Assembly: GCF_002994745.2 (NCBI RefSeq)
Contig: NC_037093.1
Coordinates: 13,527,555 to 13,591,554, forward strand
Reading direction: 5' to 3'
Source: Rosa chinensis
Lineage: Eukaryota; Streptophyta; Magnoliopsida; Rosales; Rosaceae
Length of the DNA: 64,000 nucleotides
The translations under genes were made by a program, and so were the position numbers. Position 1 is the stretch's first letter. Every line of letters starts with the position of its first letter. Below the pieces are notes generated by a model that did not search any database, was not told the origin of the DNA, and saw only the letters and a program-made list of their open reading frames with translations. Positions 44,584 through 56,728 of this stretch are shown piece by piece.

Positions 44584-46310
44584 CAAAGAACTCTCTCTAA
44601 AGTAATAAATATTCATTTATCTATATTTTAAAGTAATAATTTTCCGTAGTCCCAATATTATTCATTTATTGTAACAAAAAAAAATCAATAGAATTATATA
44701 TTGGTTTTTTCAGGTTACGGAATATATATATATATAACAGACTCGGGATCGAGACGAACCGGACCGAAATAAAAAATTAAAAGAAAACCCGCACTGAAAC
44801 GATCGATTCAGACTAATTTTCCGGGTTTTCAGTCTCTTTGCCAAACCCTACTGATAAATGCAAGAAGTATTGCGAGACTTTGAACTTGGATTATGAGCTC
44901 CTGCGTCTTCAAATGTAGTTTTAGGAGCTTCATTTCCAAAATTAGGTCAGAGATTATGGCTGGAATAGTAGAGTACGCGTGAACTATTTGAATTATTTAA
45001 CGGATGCAACCAGATTACCATATGTGCTGAGATAATTACAGCTATATTGAAACAAATACGCTGTGGAGAATTGAAGGATTCAACTATTATACCCAAAATT
45101 ACAACCGTATATGGAGTATTGGAGTTCCTAAGTATCTAACTACCCAGGAATTAAACTCCTCAAAGAGTATGTTTGTGTGTGTGTGTATTATGTGGGTCGT
45201 GCTCTAATCTCATCATCATCATCAAAATGCTGGTGACATTCACAATTACTTCAAACATCTTCAAGAGTAACAAGTCCTGGATGAAATAGTAGATTGGAGC
45301 CAAAACGATGGTCATTGTAATCCTCAGAGTGATCTTCATCTACACGCTCCAGAATAGCATCTATTGTCAGACTTGTCGTTTGAATATTGTCTTGGCAAGC
45401 ATCTTTTGGAGGAGGCATTCGATGGTACTCTTCTGCATCATCTTTCACCAAGTTAACATTTTAGGTTTGCATGAAGCGAACAGAGAGATGAGGAACTTTA
45501 GAGATCCTTCCCTCTTAGTTTCTGAAAGATTAATGGTAGACTATAAATAGAGAGTACCAAATAGTGTGGAGAGACTCAATTTCAAGAGGATAAAAGCTGC
45601 ATCTACTTCAGTTAGACTATCAGGTTCCACTTTGTACACCTGCAATATTGTGTATATATAAATGTGTACTACACTACAAGAGTCAAAATGCAGATGCGAA
45701 GGCCAAAGAACAAGCTCTTCATCCAAGCAAGAAATTCCAATTAATGTGGACAAAGTCGCATCAAATTGGAGGGGTACCAAGAATCAATAGCAGTTATTGT
45801 CAACAATACAGAAAATTATGCCGAAGCAACAATAGAAGCATACCTTAAACTTCAAAGGACTGACCAAATGGAAAACTAAGAGGTCGCCAAGAACTAATTT
45901 CTTTGCAACACAAAACCCTCTCCATCCACCGCTCAGTCTCCTCTTGTCCCCAAGAAATATTGTTCTATATTCTTCTCCTCTTTCATCTTCCAAGGTTATA
46001 GTTGTATCATGGAATGGCAGATACAAATAGCAGAATTGCTTCGGCAATGTCTGTTAACAGAACAACCAAGTCTATCAGCATGACTACCTACATAATATTC
46101 GTGCAGGGCACGTGCAGTACTTCTAAACTTGGGACATGGTTTTAGACTTACCACACTAAAGCCATGGACAACATTACAATGTATCATAGACTTCAAAAAG
46201 AAGGGACATTCAGGTCCTAGATTTGCCAGGATATGTTGCAGTTGGTTTCTGACAGAAGACTTTTCATGATAGTTGGACTTGGTGATCTTACGCTTATAGC
46301 TAGTCAATCA
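44584..46310. repeat. Segmental duplicate of 34791-36553
   Basis: The two stretches match over about 1.75 kb with scattered substitutions and short indels (for example the TA run length). They cover the 3' flank and exons 4-7 of the B3 gene. This copy keeps the intact insertion site of the LINE found beside copy 1. Confidence 0.9.
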
Positions 46311-47024
46311 ATCAACAAGAGATCAACATTAGATACTTCACCCATTAACGTACTGAAGCTAACTTTCAGAACATTTTAGAAAATTTACCTACCCTCCATT
46401 CCTCAGAGGATCCCCAGCATTTTTCTGTTCAAACAACATCAAATTTACCCAGTCAACTATTGTCCTGTTAATTCGAAACAATATAAACATCAACACCACC
46501 TAAAAACTACTGGCATATGAATCATGAAATGCATCAGTGGCAAACAACAAGTTCATTGGGTCATTTTATCAAACATGTAAAAAAAACCAACTAACGAGCA
46601 GGAAAAACAAACTAGAAAAACCAAAAGCAGAGAGCAGAGCAGAGCAGATTGGTTCTCTAAGCTCCAAGAATCACAGTGAGGATTAGAACAAGCATTGTTA
46701 ATTAGTACGGAAAAGGGTTCTCACTCACTCTCTTGGGAATTGGACTCAAGGGACTTTTCCACTTCCAAGGCCTGAACCCATTTTGGGTGGTCTCCTCCAA
46801 TGTCTCTCTGCGCTGCTCCACCTGCCAATTCAACAACCAAAGCTATATTCAACCAACACACCCACAACCTTATCACCAACTCCATCAAATGAATCAGAGA
46901 GAGATACCGGATGAAGGGTGAAATCGTCAAATGGAGTTGAAGTAGTAGGGACAGGGAGCTCGGGGAAGGTGGTGTGCCCTTCGTCTTCCTGGAAATACTG
47001 GAAGAAATTCTCCTCCAGATTCAT
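45251..47024 (-). CDS. B3-domain transcription factor, copy 2 (At3g19184/Os06g0194400-like)
   Basis: Seven exons join in frame to 286 aa: 46908-47024, 46729-46821, 46393-46424, 46152-46299, 45844-46050, 45558-45639 and 45251-45432. All introns are GT..AG. The start is the first in-frame ATG (MNLEENFFQYFQ); the frame is open further 5' but has no ATG. The N-terminus is acidic, and exon 2 gives a basic linker ending PKR. Exons 4-6 form the B3 DNA-binding domain of about 100 residues (ECPFFLKSMIHCNVVHGFSV, TLPKQFCYLYLPFHDT, RRLSGGWRGFCVAKKLVLGD, FHLVSPLKFKV). Exon 7 is acidic and matches the C-termini of the other copies. The likely role is nuclear, sequence-specific transcription control; targets are unknown. 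An alternative reading through exon 6 stops after LFGTLYL. Confidence 0.85.
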
Positions 47025-47424
47025 GAATTCCTGAGACACACAGAGAGCCCTGAGGAGCTCTGCCACGTCACCACCTAGCTGTTGTGAACATGCACTGGAG
47101 AGAGCAGCGGCTAATGTCAAAGAAGCTGCTCTGAATCTGTAATTATTAAAGGACGTGTCTTTCTCGGTCGGAATTATCAGTTATGCCCCTACCGCCGCTT
47201 CACTAAATTTAAATATTTAATTTTTTGAATTAAAGGTTAAAAAAGGAATTACTGGATTACCGAATATTATACTCTTCCTGGCCATACTCGTTGGGTAAGC
47301 CCGGGTGGCTGAAATGTATCGGTGCATCGCCGGACTTATAGACCGGCGCGATCAATTTTGGATTTGTAGAAAGCAAGGTTTCAGATTGTTAAAAGTGTCA
47401 CTTATGACTTATATGCGAAAATGT
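47025..47424 (-). promoter_or_regulatory. Upstream region of B3 copy 2
   Basis: About 400 bp between the start codon and the hAT inserted at 47425. The frame is open upstream of the ATG to a TAA near 47180. No clear TATA box could be chosen. The nearby hAT insertion limits the intact promoter to this length. Confidence 0.3.
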
Positions 47425-49496
47425 TAGGGCTGGGCACGGGCCGGGCCCAACTATAATTTCACTGGGCCCGGACCCGGCCCGTTTTTCATTGGGCCCGGAC
47501 CCGGCCCGTTTTAACAAAAACAGGGACCGGCCCGGAACCGGCCCGTTTCATTTCGGGCCGGGCTTGCGGGCTTTCGGGCCCAAAAACCTGTATTTGACCA
47601 TTTGCTTATGCCTATATATATATATATATCCAGATTTCATTCATATATAGTTGCAAATTTCAAGCTGTTGAAGATTTGAATCAAAACACAATATCAAGAT
47701 ACAAAGTTCAAGCTGCAAATTCGAATTCAAAGTGTCCAAATTCAAATACAAATATCCAATGAAATATAAAGTCCTAAAGTCCTAATTCAGATGCAGCTAT
47801 TTAGCAAGCCATTTTTTTCAGTCTCCTATCCAGCAGCAATGCAGCCATCATCAATTGGCTTCCACAGTTTTCCCTACAATAGCCATCCATCATTAGGCAG
47901 AAACCAAAAGCCACAAACCCGAATGCTCGATGGCCAGTAATCTGTCAAATGAAAAACAACAGTGAGATCATTTCAATAGTAACAATAAAACTCTGCTGGG
48001 TAGATCAACTTCCTAGCTTATGAAGTACAGACTTTACAGAATCCTTATAGTTCCAAGAGTCATTTAAATGGTTTAGGACTTTTGACATCTATTTGGTTAG
48101 ACTAGTCCCATTCTGCTGCAGCAGCAAGCTTATGAGAATTTTAAGGGTGTAAAAAGCTGTAAGAAGGCAAACTCAAGCAGTACACATAACATAATTTGAG
48201 AAGATATTTTCAGGAGCATGATTAATGCCTACTGGCATCATGTGTAGAACCATCACCTTCGCAATTGTACAATCATGCAATATCAACATTTAAAATCAAA
48301 TTTAATAGTAGAAAATCAATCTCTATGTCCATTCCATAAATGTAACGTGATATTTTTATTTTTATTTTCCAATTTTTTTTAGAAATACAAACATGTATAC
48401 CTGGGCACTCAACAACTTCTTTGCTAAAACCATACCTGTGAAACAATAGTGAAAAATTTTCAGAATAAGTATTATGTCTCTCCTTGGGAGGAAATATGTA
48501 TACATGTATATATAAATATAGGTTGATCGAAAGCTGATGTCTGCAAGTCAGACTCATGAAAATAGTAATACCATTCCATCAGAATCTGCCCTGAATGGTT
48601 CTGTGTATGTGTGATATAAAGATAACAATACTACTATCACAGAAGTCATGCATGAAAATAAGAGTAAACTTTAGTTGATTAGTTAGTTTGATGGATAGTA
48701 AACCACAATAACTTTTTGGTTGCAATTTTAATTGGCGATGCATCTTGTACGTTTGTAAAATAGCCTCAGTTACCTCATGAATTTAGATGTCACTAGTACA
48801 GGATACTTTACGAGAAGATGCAATGCCTGATTGAGCTGCTGAGGATGCTAAGACTGATGGCGGGGGTGGTAGATGGTGGGCGTGAGGTAGCGAGCGATGG
48901 GGACTGCACGTAATGATTGTTGGAGGCAAAAGTTTGGGTTGATGAGATTCAAACTCCTGAGACTCTCACTGTCCTAACTCCTAAGTGCTACTTCAATACC
49001 AATATTCAAGATTATCAACAAGTCAATATACAAAAATACCAGATCTCTTAATATATAAACAAATACCAATAACTGCAACTCAACATAATCAACTTTACTC
49101 ATTCATTTCAGAAACTGCAGGTAGCAAATAAAATAGCAATATGCAGCAAGCAAGCAAAAATTAATGCAGTAGGCAATAAATCAAATACCAGCAGCCATCT
49201 TTGATTTTTTAGCTCGACAAGCAGCCTTTTTTGCAAAATACAAAAAGCAATGAACTCAACAAAAACTCAAATCCCAGTTTAGCTACAAACCAAATAAGCA
49301 CAAAAAGAGATCAAATTTATCAATAAACTAAGGAACCCATGAAGCTAAAACGAGTGGCAGACCTGAAGAACAACGATCTCCTATTCTCTGGCTTCGAGTT
49401 GGCAGATGAAGTGAAGAGAGAAAGAGAGAAGGATAGAGCAGTCCTGGGCGGCGTCTCGATCCGAGAGGGAGAGAGGAGGCTTCGTGCAGGTGAAGT

Positions 49497-49533
<37 letters not shown>

Positions 49534-50100
49534 CAGAGCTGGGCGCCGTCTCGGGAGCTGTCTCACTCGGTGCGTCGATCTATGAGGGAGAAAGAAGGAG
49601 GCGTCGGCAGCGTCGTGCAGGTGCAGTGAAGAGAGAAAGAGAAGGATCGGTGTCTCGACCTAGGCGGCGTCTCGATCGGAGCTCGTTTGGTGTCTCGGCC
49701 TCACAGCTATGGCGGAGGAGAATGAGCTCAGTTTCGACTTTGTAGATGGAGGCGCCTCTTGTGTGTTCAGATCGGGTAGAAAATTAGAAATGGAAGATGA
49801 AGATTACGTTTAGGTTTTTGAGAGAAGAGTAGAATCTTATGTGTTCAATCCTATGATAAGGATTTTACTCTCTATATTAGTACCAATAATATATGGCCAT
49901 CTGTCTTTTGATGTCTAATACGGGCCTGACGGGCTTTTTCTATTTTCAAACACAAGGCCCGGCCCGAACCGTTTGTTTGAAAGTCAAGGCCCGGCCCGAA
50001 CCGTTTCGACAAAAAAAATAATTGAGCCCGACCCGTACGGGCCGGGTTTTGACGGGCCGGTCCGGGTTTGCGGGTTTTCGGGCTTAAATGCCCAGCCCTA
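47425..50100. mobile_element. Large non-autonomous hAT with GGCCCGG arrays
   Basis: Inverted ends TAGGGCTGGGC / GCCCAGCCCTA are flanked by perfect 8-bp duplications GAAAATGT (47417-47424, 50101-50108). Subterminal arrays of GGCCCGG, GGGCCGGG and CCCGTTT words occupy 47430-47585 and 49920-50090. The TIR is the same as in 41240-42768 but the interior differs. The inside holds a (GA)n run (49499-49530) in a leader-like GC-richer patch and no recognised protein. Confidence 0.93.
47600..49900. other. Interior of the large hAT, no recognised gene
   Basis: AT-rich, with an ATGGCGGAGGAGAATGAGCT start-like sequence near 49709 following GA-rich leader-like DNA. This may be captured 5' gene sequence. 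No transposase domain. Confidence 0.4.
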
Positions 50101-50108
50101 GAAAATGT

Positions 50109-50651
50109 TCACATGGTCACCGGTGATTATGAATTTCATAGTTACTTATAATTGGATTTAAATTCAATGATTTACATTAAATAATATTATTTTAAGTGTT
50201 TTAATCTCAACCATTGAATCTACATCCAATTATATAATGGTCTAAAAGACAAATCATGAACATGGAGCGTGAGTTTCACTCTGCTTTGTAAGACCTTATA
50301 CCCATTTAGAAATGTTCCTTTCAGAATGAGGATATATTAATGTAACCCATCTTCACTGAGCTTACTTAGACTCATCTCTAGCAGAAATGGGAACCCGGGT
50401 AAATGGCAAAGATTCATGAGACTTGAAATAAGCAGAGCAGTTAACAATGCATAGTGCTCCTAGCTGTATGCCTGTATATGCATATTACCATCAGCTGAAG
50501 TTTGTGGAGTTCCTATATATCAACATTCAGGATTCATCTTGGCAAGTAATTAAGATCCTCAAAAGCGTAAGGGGTCTTGTGCACGTTTTTGTATGTGTAC
50601 CGTTTCTCAATTCTATGGGTCATCTCCTAAACCTATACACCTTCTCATCAT
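50109..50651. other. Intergenic region 3' of B3 copy 3
   Basis: No gene seen; candidate 3' untranslated sequence and spacer. Confidence 0.4.
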
Positions 50652-50924
50652 TCACGTACTGGCGAAATTCTCATAACTTCTAACATCTTCAAAATCAGCA
50701 GCTTGTCCTGGCCGGATTAAATCCACCACCATGATTGGAGCCAAATTCCTTATCTCTGTAATCTGATCCTCAGACTCATCATCATCTACAAATGATGAGC
50801 TTGTCAGGTTTGCAGGGTTTTCCTCTGCATTGGAGGGTTTTCCTCTGCATAATGATTCATCAAGTTACCATGTCAGGTTTGCAGGCAATGACGTCTAAAC
50901 GAATGAATAGCTTTAAAGCACAGA

Positions 50925-50957
<33 letters not shown>

Positions 50958-52482
50958 ACCAGACAGTGTTTGTTCAGAGGTACTCATTTTCAAGAGGACA
51001 AAAGCTGCATCTACATCATCTTCACTTGGATCATATTCTGGTCTCAATCTGTACACCTGCAACAGTGTGTAGACACAGCAATATATCAAAGGCAGAAGAA
51101 TAAGCTGTTCATAATAAGTAAAAAGTCCAACTTAAGTGGATATACAATATAGAATTTAATATGCTCAACAAATCTGAGGACACTAAGAACTAACCAAGCA
51201 ATAGTAGTGCAAATCTTAACAAAATTTATGCCCCTAGCAACAGTGGCATACCTTGAACTTCAAAGGGCTAACCAACTGGAAAACTAGAACATCATCAAGA
51301 CGCAAGTCTTTTGCCTGACAAAATCCTTTCCATCCACCACTCAGCGTCCTTTTGTCCGCAAGAAATTTTGTTTCATATTCTTTCCCTTCTTTATCTTCCA
51401 ATGTTATTGTTGCTGTACCATGCAAAGGTAAATGCAAGTTGCAGAATCTCCTAGGCAGTGTCTGTCGATAGAAAAATTTAGTTTACAACTGCATTCATAT
51501 TTGTCCAGGTAATCTAAACTTGATAAATGGTTTTACTTGGACTGACTTACCAACATAAAGCAAACGGAAATATTTGATCGTATCATGGACTTCATAAAGA
51601 AGGGACATTCGGCTTCTAGATTCTCTGGGATTTCTCTAACTTGGCTTTTGACAGGAGACTCTTCAGGATGGCCAAAATGCCAGGACATGGACGGGTTGGT
51701 TCGACTCCGTTTGCAGCTGGTCAGCCAATAAAGAGATCAAAACATTAGCTAGATACTTCTAGCAATAGTGAACTGAACCTGATTGAAAAACCATTTGGAT
51801 AAGTATATATACTTACCCTCCATGCCTCTGAGGATCACTAGAAACTTCCTGTTCAAAAATCATAGAATTTCTCCGTATCAAGTCTTGAAAAACAATATTA
51901 ACATGAAGATCATTCAAACAATTTAGATATCAGTAATGGCACGCAGCAGAATACATACACAGTGCACTAGTAAAGTATAAGAGTTCTACAAGAATCAGGG
52001 GTACAAAGGTATTGATATGAAAATAACAATTCATTGGGTAATTTTGTCAGACAGGAACAAGACAATAGAACCACGGCCTGTTCTCGACTCGAAACGACGT
52101 ATGGTTTTCCCATTGATCGTTGAAGAACCCAAAGGTACAATAGGACAAACCCAGATATATACAGATTTCACAGGCATTTATAACATTGCCAACCAAGCAG
52201 AAACAAAATCGAAGACAAAAAAAAATACAAAAACAAAAAACGGATTGGTTATTTGTCAATAATCATAGTGACATTTAGAAGAACCAACCAATCTAAACTA
52301 GTGTCAATGAAAAGATGCGCCACTCACTCGCTTGGTGTTAAGGTCTGGACTCAAATGTCTTTTCCCTTTGGGAGTTTTGAACCCATATTTGTTAGCTTCC
52401 GCCAATGGCTGCCTCTGTTCCTGCCATTGAACAAATACATGCATTCACAACCTAGCTTATTTGCAAACCCATCAAACCCAGA

Positions 52483-52531
<49 letters not shown>

Positions 52532-52888
52532 GTTTGGAGAATCAAGGGTCAAATTTTGGAATTTGACAATTTGGGTTGGACTAAATCGACTTGTCCGGAT
52601 CTTAGAGCGCTTCCTCTGCTGTACCTGCCGTTGAAGAAACTAAAAATATTCAAAAAAAAAAAAAAAAAAACACATTCGCAACCTCATATGCAAATTCATG
52701 GAATGCAGAACAAGAACAGAGAGAGGGGCAGAGACCGAGAATGTTGAATGGAGGGTCAAATTGTCAAATTGTTGTCTGGTGACAGAGAGCGGGGAAATGT
52801 CCATCCTGTCCTTCTCCTCCTCCTGTTTTTCTTCTCGGAAATCCTCGGACATTTCCTCCTCCCTGTCATTCATTTTGTGTTGGAGCAT
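50652..52888 (-). CDS. B3-domain transcription factor, copy 3
   Basis: Eight exons join in frame to 339 aa: 52736-52888, 52529-52624, 52328-52420, 51817-51848, 51551-51716, 51252-51461, 50960-51056 and 50652-50824. The ATG at 52888 begins MLQHKMNDREEEMSEDFREE. Exons 4-6 encode the B3 domain (ECPFFMKSMIRSNISVCFML, TLPRRFCNLHLPLHGT, RTLSGGWKGFCQAKDLRLDD, FQLVSPLKFKVYRL). The last exon is acidic (SSSFVDDDESEDQI). Relative to copy 2 there is an extra 96-nt exon (52529-52624) that looks like a duplicated exon. The donors of exons 2 and 7 abut (CT)n tracts and the last acceptor is duplicated, so splicing may vary. Exon 1 and 2 donors (TCG|GTCTCT) are weak. Its likely role is as for copy 2. Confidence 0.8.
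50926..50956. repeat. (GA)n microsatellite at the exon 7 donor of B3 copy 3
   Basis: On the gene strand a CT run starts 3 nt after the donor GT. If the intron is retained it encodes Leu-Ser repeats and the frame stops at 50913-50915. Confidence 0.85.
52485..52527. repeat. (GA)n microsatellite at the exon 2 donor of B3 copy 3
   Basis: On the gene strand the donor TCG|GTCTCTCTCT runs directly into about 20 CT units. Confidence 0.88.
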
Positions 52889-54035
52889 GAAGCTTTGGGC
52901 CGTCTTTTTCAGACGAAGATCTCTGCTGCTAGTGCCACGTCACTTTTACCTTTTCCATTCTGTCAGTTTGTGAACGTAACAGAACTATTACTTGTCGAGC
53001 AAGATTTTTTTTCATAAAATTGTCTGGGGCAAAGTTTCCATTGTGCCCCTACTAGAGAGAAACGCAAAGGTAAAAACATGAAGGGTTAAACCAGCAACCA
53101 AAAATGACTTGTATCAGGTTAAACAAAAGTAATATGATGTCGAAGGTTCGAAACTATGGTGTTCACCTGATCGATAATTGATCAAGAAATTCAGTATCAT
53201 TGAATGTAAATTTAATGGTGAAAATAATTTTTTTTAAGTTTAGTTATTTTATTTTCACAATTAAATTTATATCTACCGATGATTACAACATAATTTTATT
53301 AGTCAATTACTAACTAGGTGAAGATTATTGGAGATAAAAAGAATGTACAATGATACTGCAGAAAAAATGATGTCGTCAAAAGGGATTACTCGTTATGAGA
53401 TTGAATATGTTCACCATTATTCTTTCCATTCAACTAGGAAAAAAGAAACAACGATCATACAGATAAAAAAAATTTGTTCATCCTAGGGCGGAGGTTAGAA
53501 AAACCTGATATTTCTCCTCTTACAAGGTACATATAATATGGTCATAAGTAAACTGTAAACATCTGCCAGTGTCAATATTACTGATGCCATCGTCAAGCGT
53601 TAAGGAAAACATATTTTTCTACAGCCTATTATCTTAAGGAACCAACTTCTCGTCCCAGTGCTAAGGGATACACATGAAACCTCATCCACCATCAAGATCA
53701 ACTATACATTTTGATCATTTGGTGGCTCAAGATAGACAAAATCTGTCTTAAACATATAAGTATCGTATTACATACACGGGCTGGATCTGAAGCGAGGGTG
53801 ACGCCTGCACCTGATCCATTGTCATATATACATGTGCCTAGTTATCTATGCTGGAGGAATACCTAGTTGAGCATGCAGCTAATCCGAATACTGTGTATTA
53901 CGTCAGAAAAGGCAGACCTCACCTCCAATACTCAAGTTGCTACCAGTGATCCTCTGTGCATCATCCTATCCTATTGATCTTGAGCACCATGCCACCTTTA
54001 GCAGAGTTCCCTACAAGGCTAACCTCAAAGAGATA
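52889..54035. other. Spacer between B3 copy 3 and the DUF829 gene
   Basis: Holds the B3 copy 3 upstream region (52889-53060, with pyrimidine-rich stretches) and AT-rich DNA without a gene. The 3' flank of the DUF829 gene begins at about 54035. Confidence 0.45.
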
Positions 54036-56728
54036 TCATAATCTCGAGCGACGGAGACCTTTGATACCACGAGGAGGTGAATTCCTACGAGCAGAAGCAA
54101 ATGGCTGCCCATTCAAAGACCCACAGAATTTGATATCCCAACCATCAACGTTCTTAGGGACACAAACATCAAACAATACTTTGCCAAGTACACTATGTGC
54201 ACTAAGGCTTGGAGGATTAGACAGACAGAGTGATCTTTCTTTCTGTTCATCTTGTAATGACCCAGAGTCTGTACCATTTTGATTCTCCGCTGAACTTGGC
54301 AAGAAGAAGTGATCGCTTGGCTCAACTGCAACTCTTCTGAGGCTCTCATTAGAGTTAACGGCTGCTTTCTGGAGATCACAGATTAGTTCAGATATCTCAT
54401 CATGCATGCCTTCCATGCTAGTCATTTCCCATTCAAGCTTCTGAATTCTTTGAGAAAAAATCAAAGCTGCCTTCCCAAGAAAATGAGTAACAGAAGACCT
54501 ATATTGTATTGGATAATTCTTATAATGACCTGAAATAAAAAGATAAGAAAAGAATAATATTACTTTATGTATCACTGAACATAGAGGTCAACTAAGATTC
54601 CAAGAGTTAAAACATAACAGCCCATGCGCAATTTAAATATGAGTAGGATGAAATGTTTCCTAGTTTTCCCCGTATTCTAGGAAGACAAAGCACACCAATA
54701 ATTTCTGTCATTTGTGTAGCTACCCTTTCTAACAACTATATCTGGGTTTATGTATATCTTATATTAGTGTTGATTCCAAGGGGCAATGCCAAGTTTATGT
54801 TAAGTGCCACAGCTTGGCATAAGCAGATCACACGATTAATGGCACAAAACCACTAAGTAACAGCTGTACCACAGCCTATCACTTGTCATTGATTTTGTTT
54901 GTTCTCTGTCAAGAAGATTTTTTTTTTTTAATATCATTCAAGACCGTTGCCCATCTCCATGAAGATAGAAATAAAGCTTAACACACCATAAGTTTGATGA
55001 AACAAAAACAAGCACTGACATACCACACACTTGTATTTAGAAAGTATGTTGAAGGAGCACTAGATTTTGGTAGTGCACACTTGACAAGACTAGAAAGAAG
55101 AGGTTTTGAGACAAACCTAGGTGAGGGGAACCGTTCAATTTCACAAGCTTGACATCACCTCCAAACTCTTGTAAACGTTGACTGAAAGTGCAGACAACAT
55201 GATAGGGAGCGAGATCGTCTTTATCAGAGCACAAAATGAGAAATGGAGCACCCAAATTCTATAGAAAAAATAATAATACGAAATCGTTACATAACTGAGA
55301 GAAACAATCAAAAAAAAGGAAAAAGATAAACAACCAACGAACAGGTGTAGGGTAATGGCTAATAAGAACTTACAACTGAAGAATACAGAGCCTGCCAATA
55401 CTCGGCCCACTGGGATTCAAATCGAGTAAGATAAAGAGCATCCAGACCAGAAGCAATGCCTTTAGCAACCCACGAAACCAATTTTGATGAACCAGGCACC
55501 TTTAGAATGGTTGGGTGTAGAGCATAGTGTGTACCAAGGTCAGTTGTAAAATCAACCGGGCCGGAATCATAGATGTGTCCGGTAATACATTTCCTCACCA
55601 ATCGGTATTCACCCTTTACAAAGTTGAAAAAGATTAATCAGGGTTGAAAAAGATTAATCAGGATAGAGTTTCTAGAATATAACTTCTGATGGAATAAATA
55701 ACCATCATCAACACGAACACAACACAGTAGTGTTAACTGAGACTGCAAAAGAAAGCATACCGGATACAGCTGGCCTTCGCAAATTCCTTCAATAATCTGC
55801 ATTTACATATGCTAGAGTCATTACACATTACCACCACTGTAATAAACTCAGCGAAGACCAGTTAAGACTCCTAAGGACATGCTGAAATTAATTATCAGTA
55901 CCAAATACATTAGCATTTATATTACTCACGAAACTTACCTGAAAAACTTTGTACATACAAGCTTTAGTACCAGCAGAAAGACCCACAAAAACAACGGGAC
56001 ACGGCTTAATCCTTAGCTCCTGGAAAACCCAAAACAAGATGGAGTATGAAAAATATATCCCGCAGAATAAACTTGACCAAATTAATACCACTGCCTAACT
56101 TATCCCAGGTCTAAAGCAAATTAAAGCTCATATGGAATAAAATTCCACACCATGCTTAATTCGGGTTTTATTCAACATTGGAAATACCGTAAACATAGTA
56201 ACTACTATTCAAACAGTAATCAATTCAGAGGTCCATACGCTAGTATAATATCCATCAAACCCTAAGAAACATTGAAAAAAATGAAAAACTAGTGAGAAAG
56301 CTGACCTCCACAAGCTCATTCAGGATATCAAATGCCGACGACATCGCCCTTTCGGGATAGAATCTGCACACAGTTCATCAAACCAGCTAAAAAAATCAGC
56401 AAAAACACAAACACCAACCCAATCTCAACAGTCAGAAGCACAGACCAAATTCTCTACCGATTCCAGTAAAAAAAAAAAAAAAAGTTAAAGAGCTTATGCA
56501 TGCTGAGGAAAATGTAGGAAGAGAGAGAGGGACTTACGCGTGGAGAAAATGGGCATGGCAGACGAGGGAGTTCCAACCCAGAGACGCATACAAATTGACG
56601 TAGCTCTTCAAGTGTCGCTCGGGAATCGAAACCCAGGCGAAGATGACGGCGATGCCTTTGGAATCGGAGACCTCCTTTTGACCCCAGTAGATCCCGCCGC
56701 CGCGATCAGAAGCAGCACCGGCAGACAT
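54036..56728 (-). CDS. DUF829/TMEM53-type alpha/beta-hydrolase-fold protein
   Basis: Seven exons join in frame to 413 aa: 56538-56728, 56306-56363, 55939-56019, 55761-55796, 55374-55613, 55117-55258 and 54036-54529, all with GT..AG introns. The start MSAGAASDRGGGIYWGQKEV is the first ATG. Next come a beta strand and helix typical of the family (GIAVIFAWVSIPERHLKSYV, LYASLGWNSLVCHAHFL). The nucleophile-elbow motif GLSAG lies at about residue 97, an acid-loop LILCSDKDDLAPYH at about 215, and GSPHLGHY near 247, giving Ser-Asp-His candidates. DUF829 proteins include animal TMEM53; the plant function is not established. The last exon adds a plant-type C-terminal tail ending PRGIKGLRRSRL, basic and probably disordered. 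No strong transmembrane segment is evident. Complete and apparently functional. Confidence 0.9.

Noticed and set aside
49339..49629. Open frames rich in Arg-Glu or Ser-Leu repeats at GA/CT tracts (also 9526-9779, 52351-52545, 63372-63682)
   Set aside because: They are translations of dinucleotide repeats. The B3 copy 3 exon 7 read-through is reported only as a splicing alternative.
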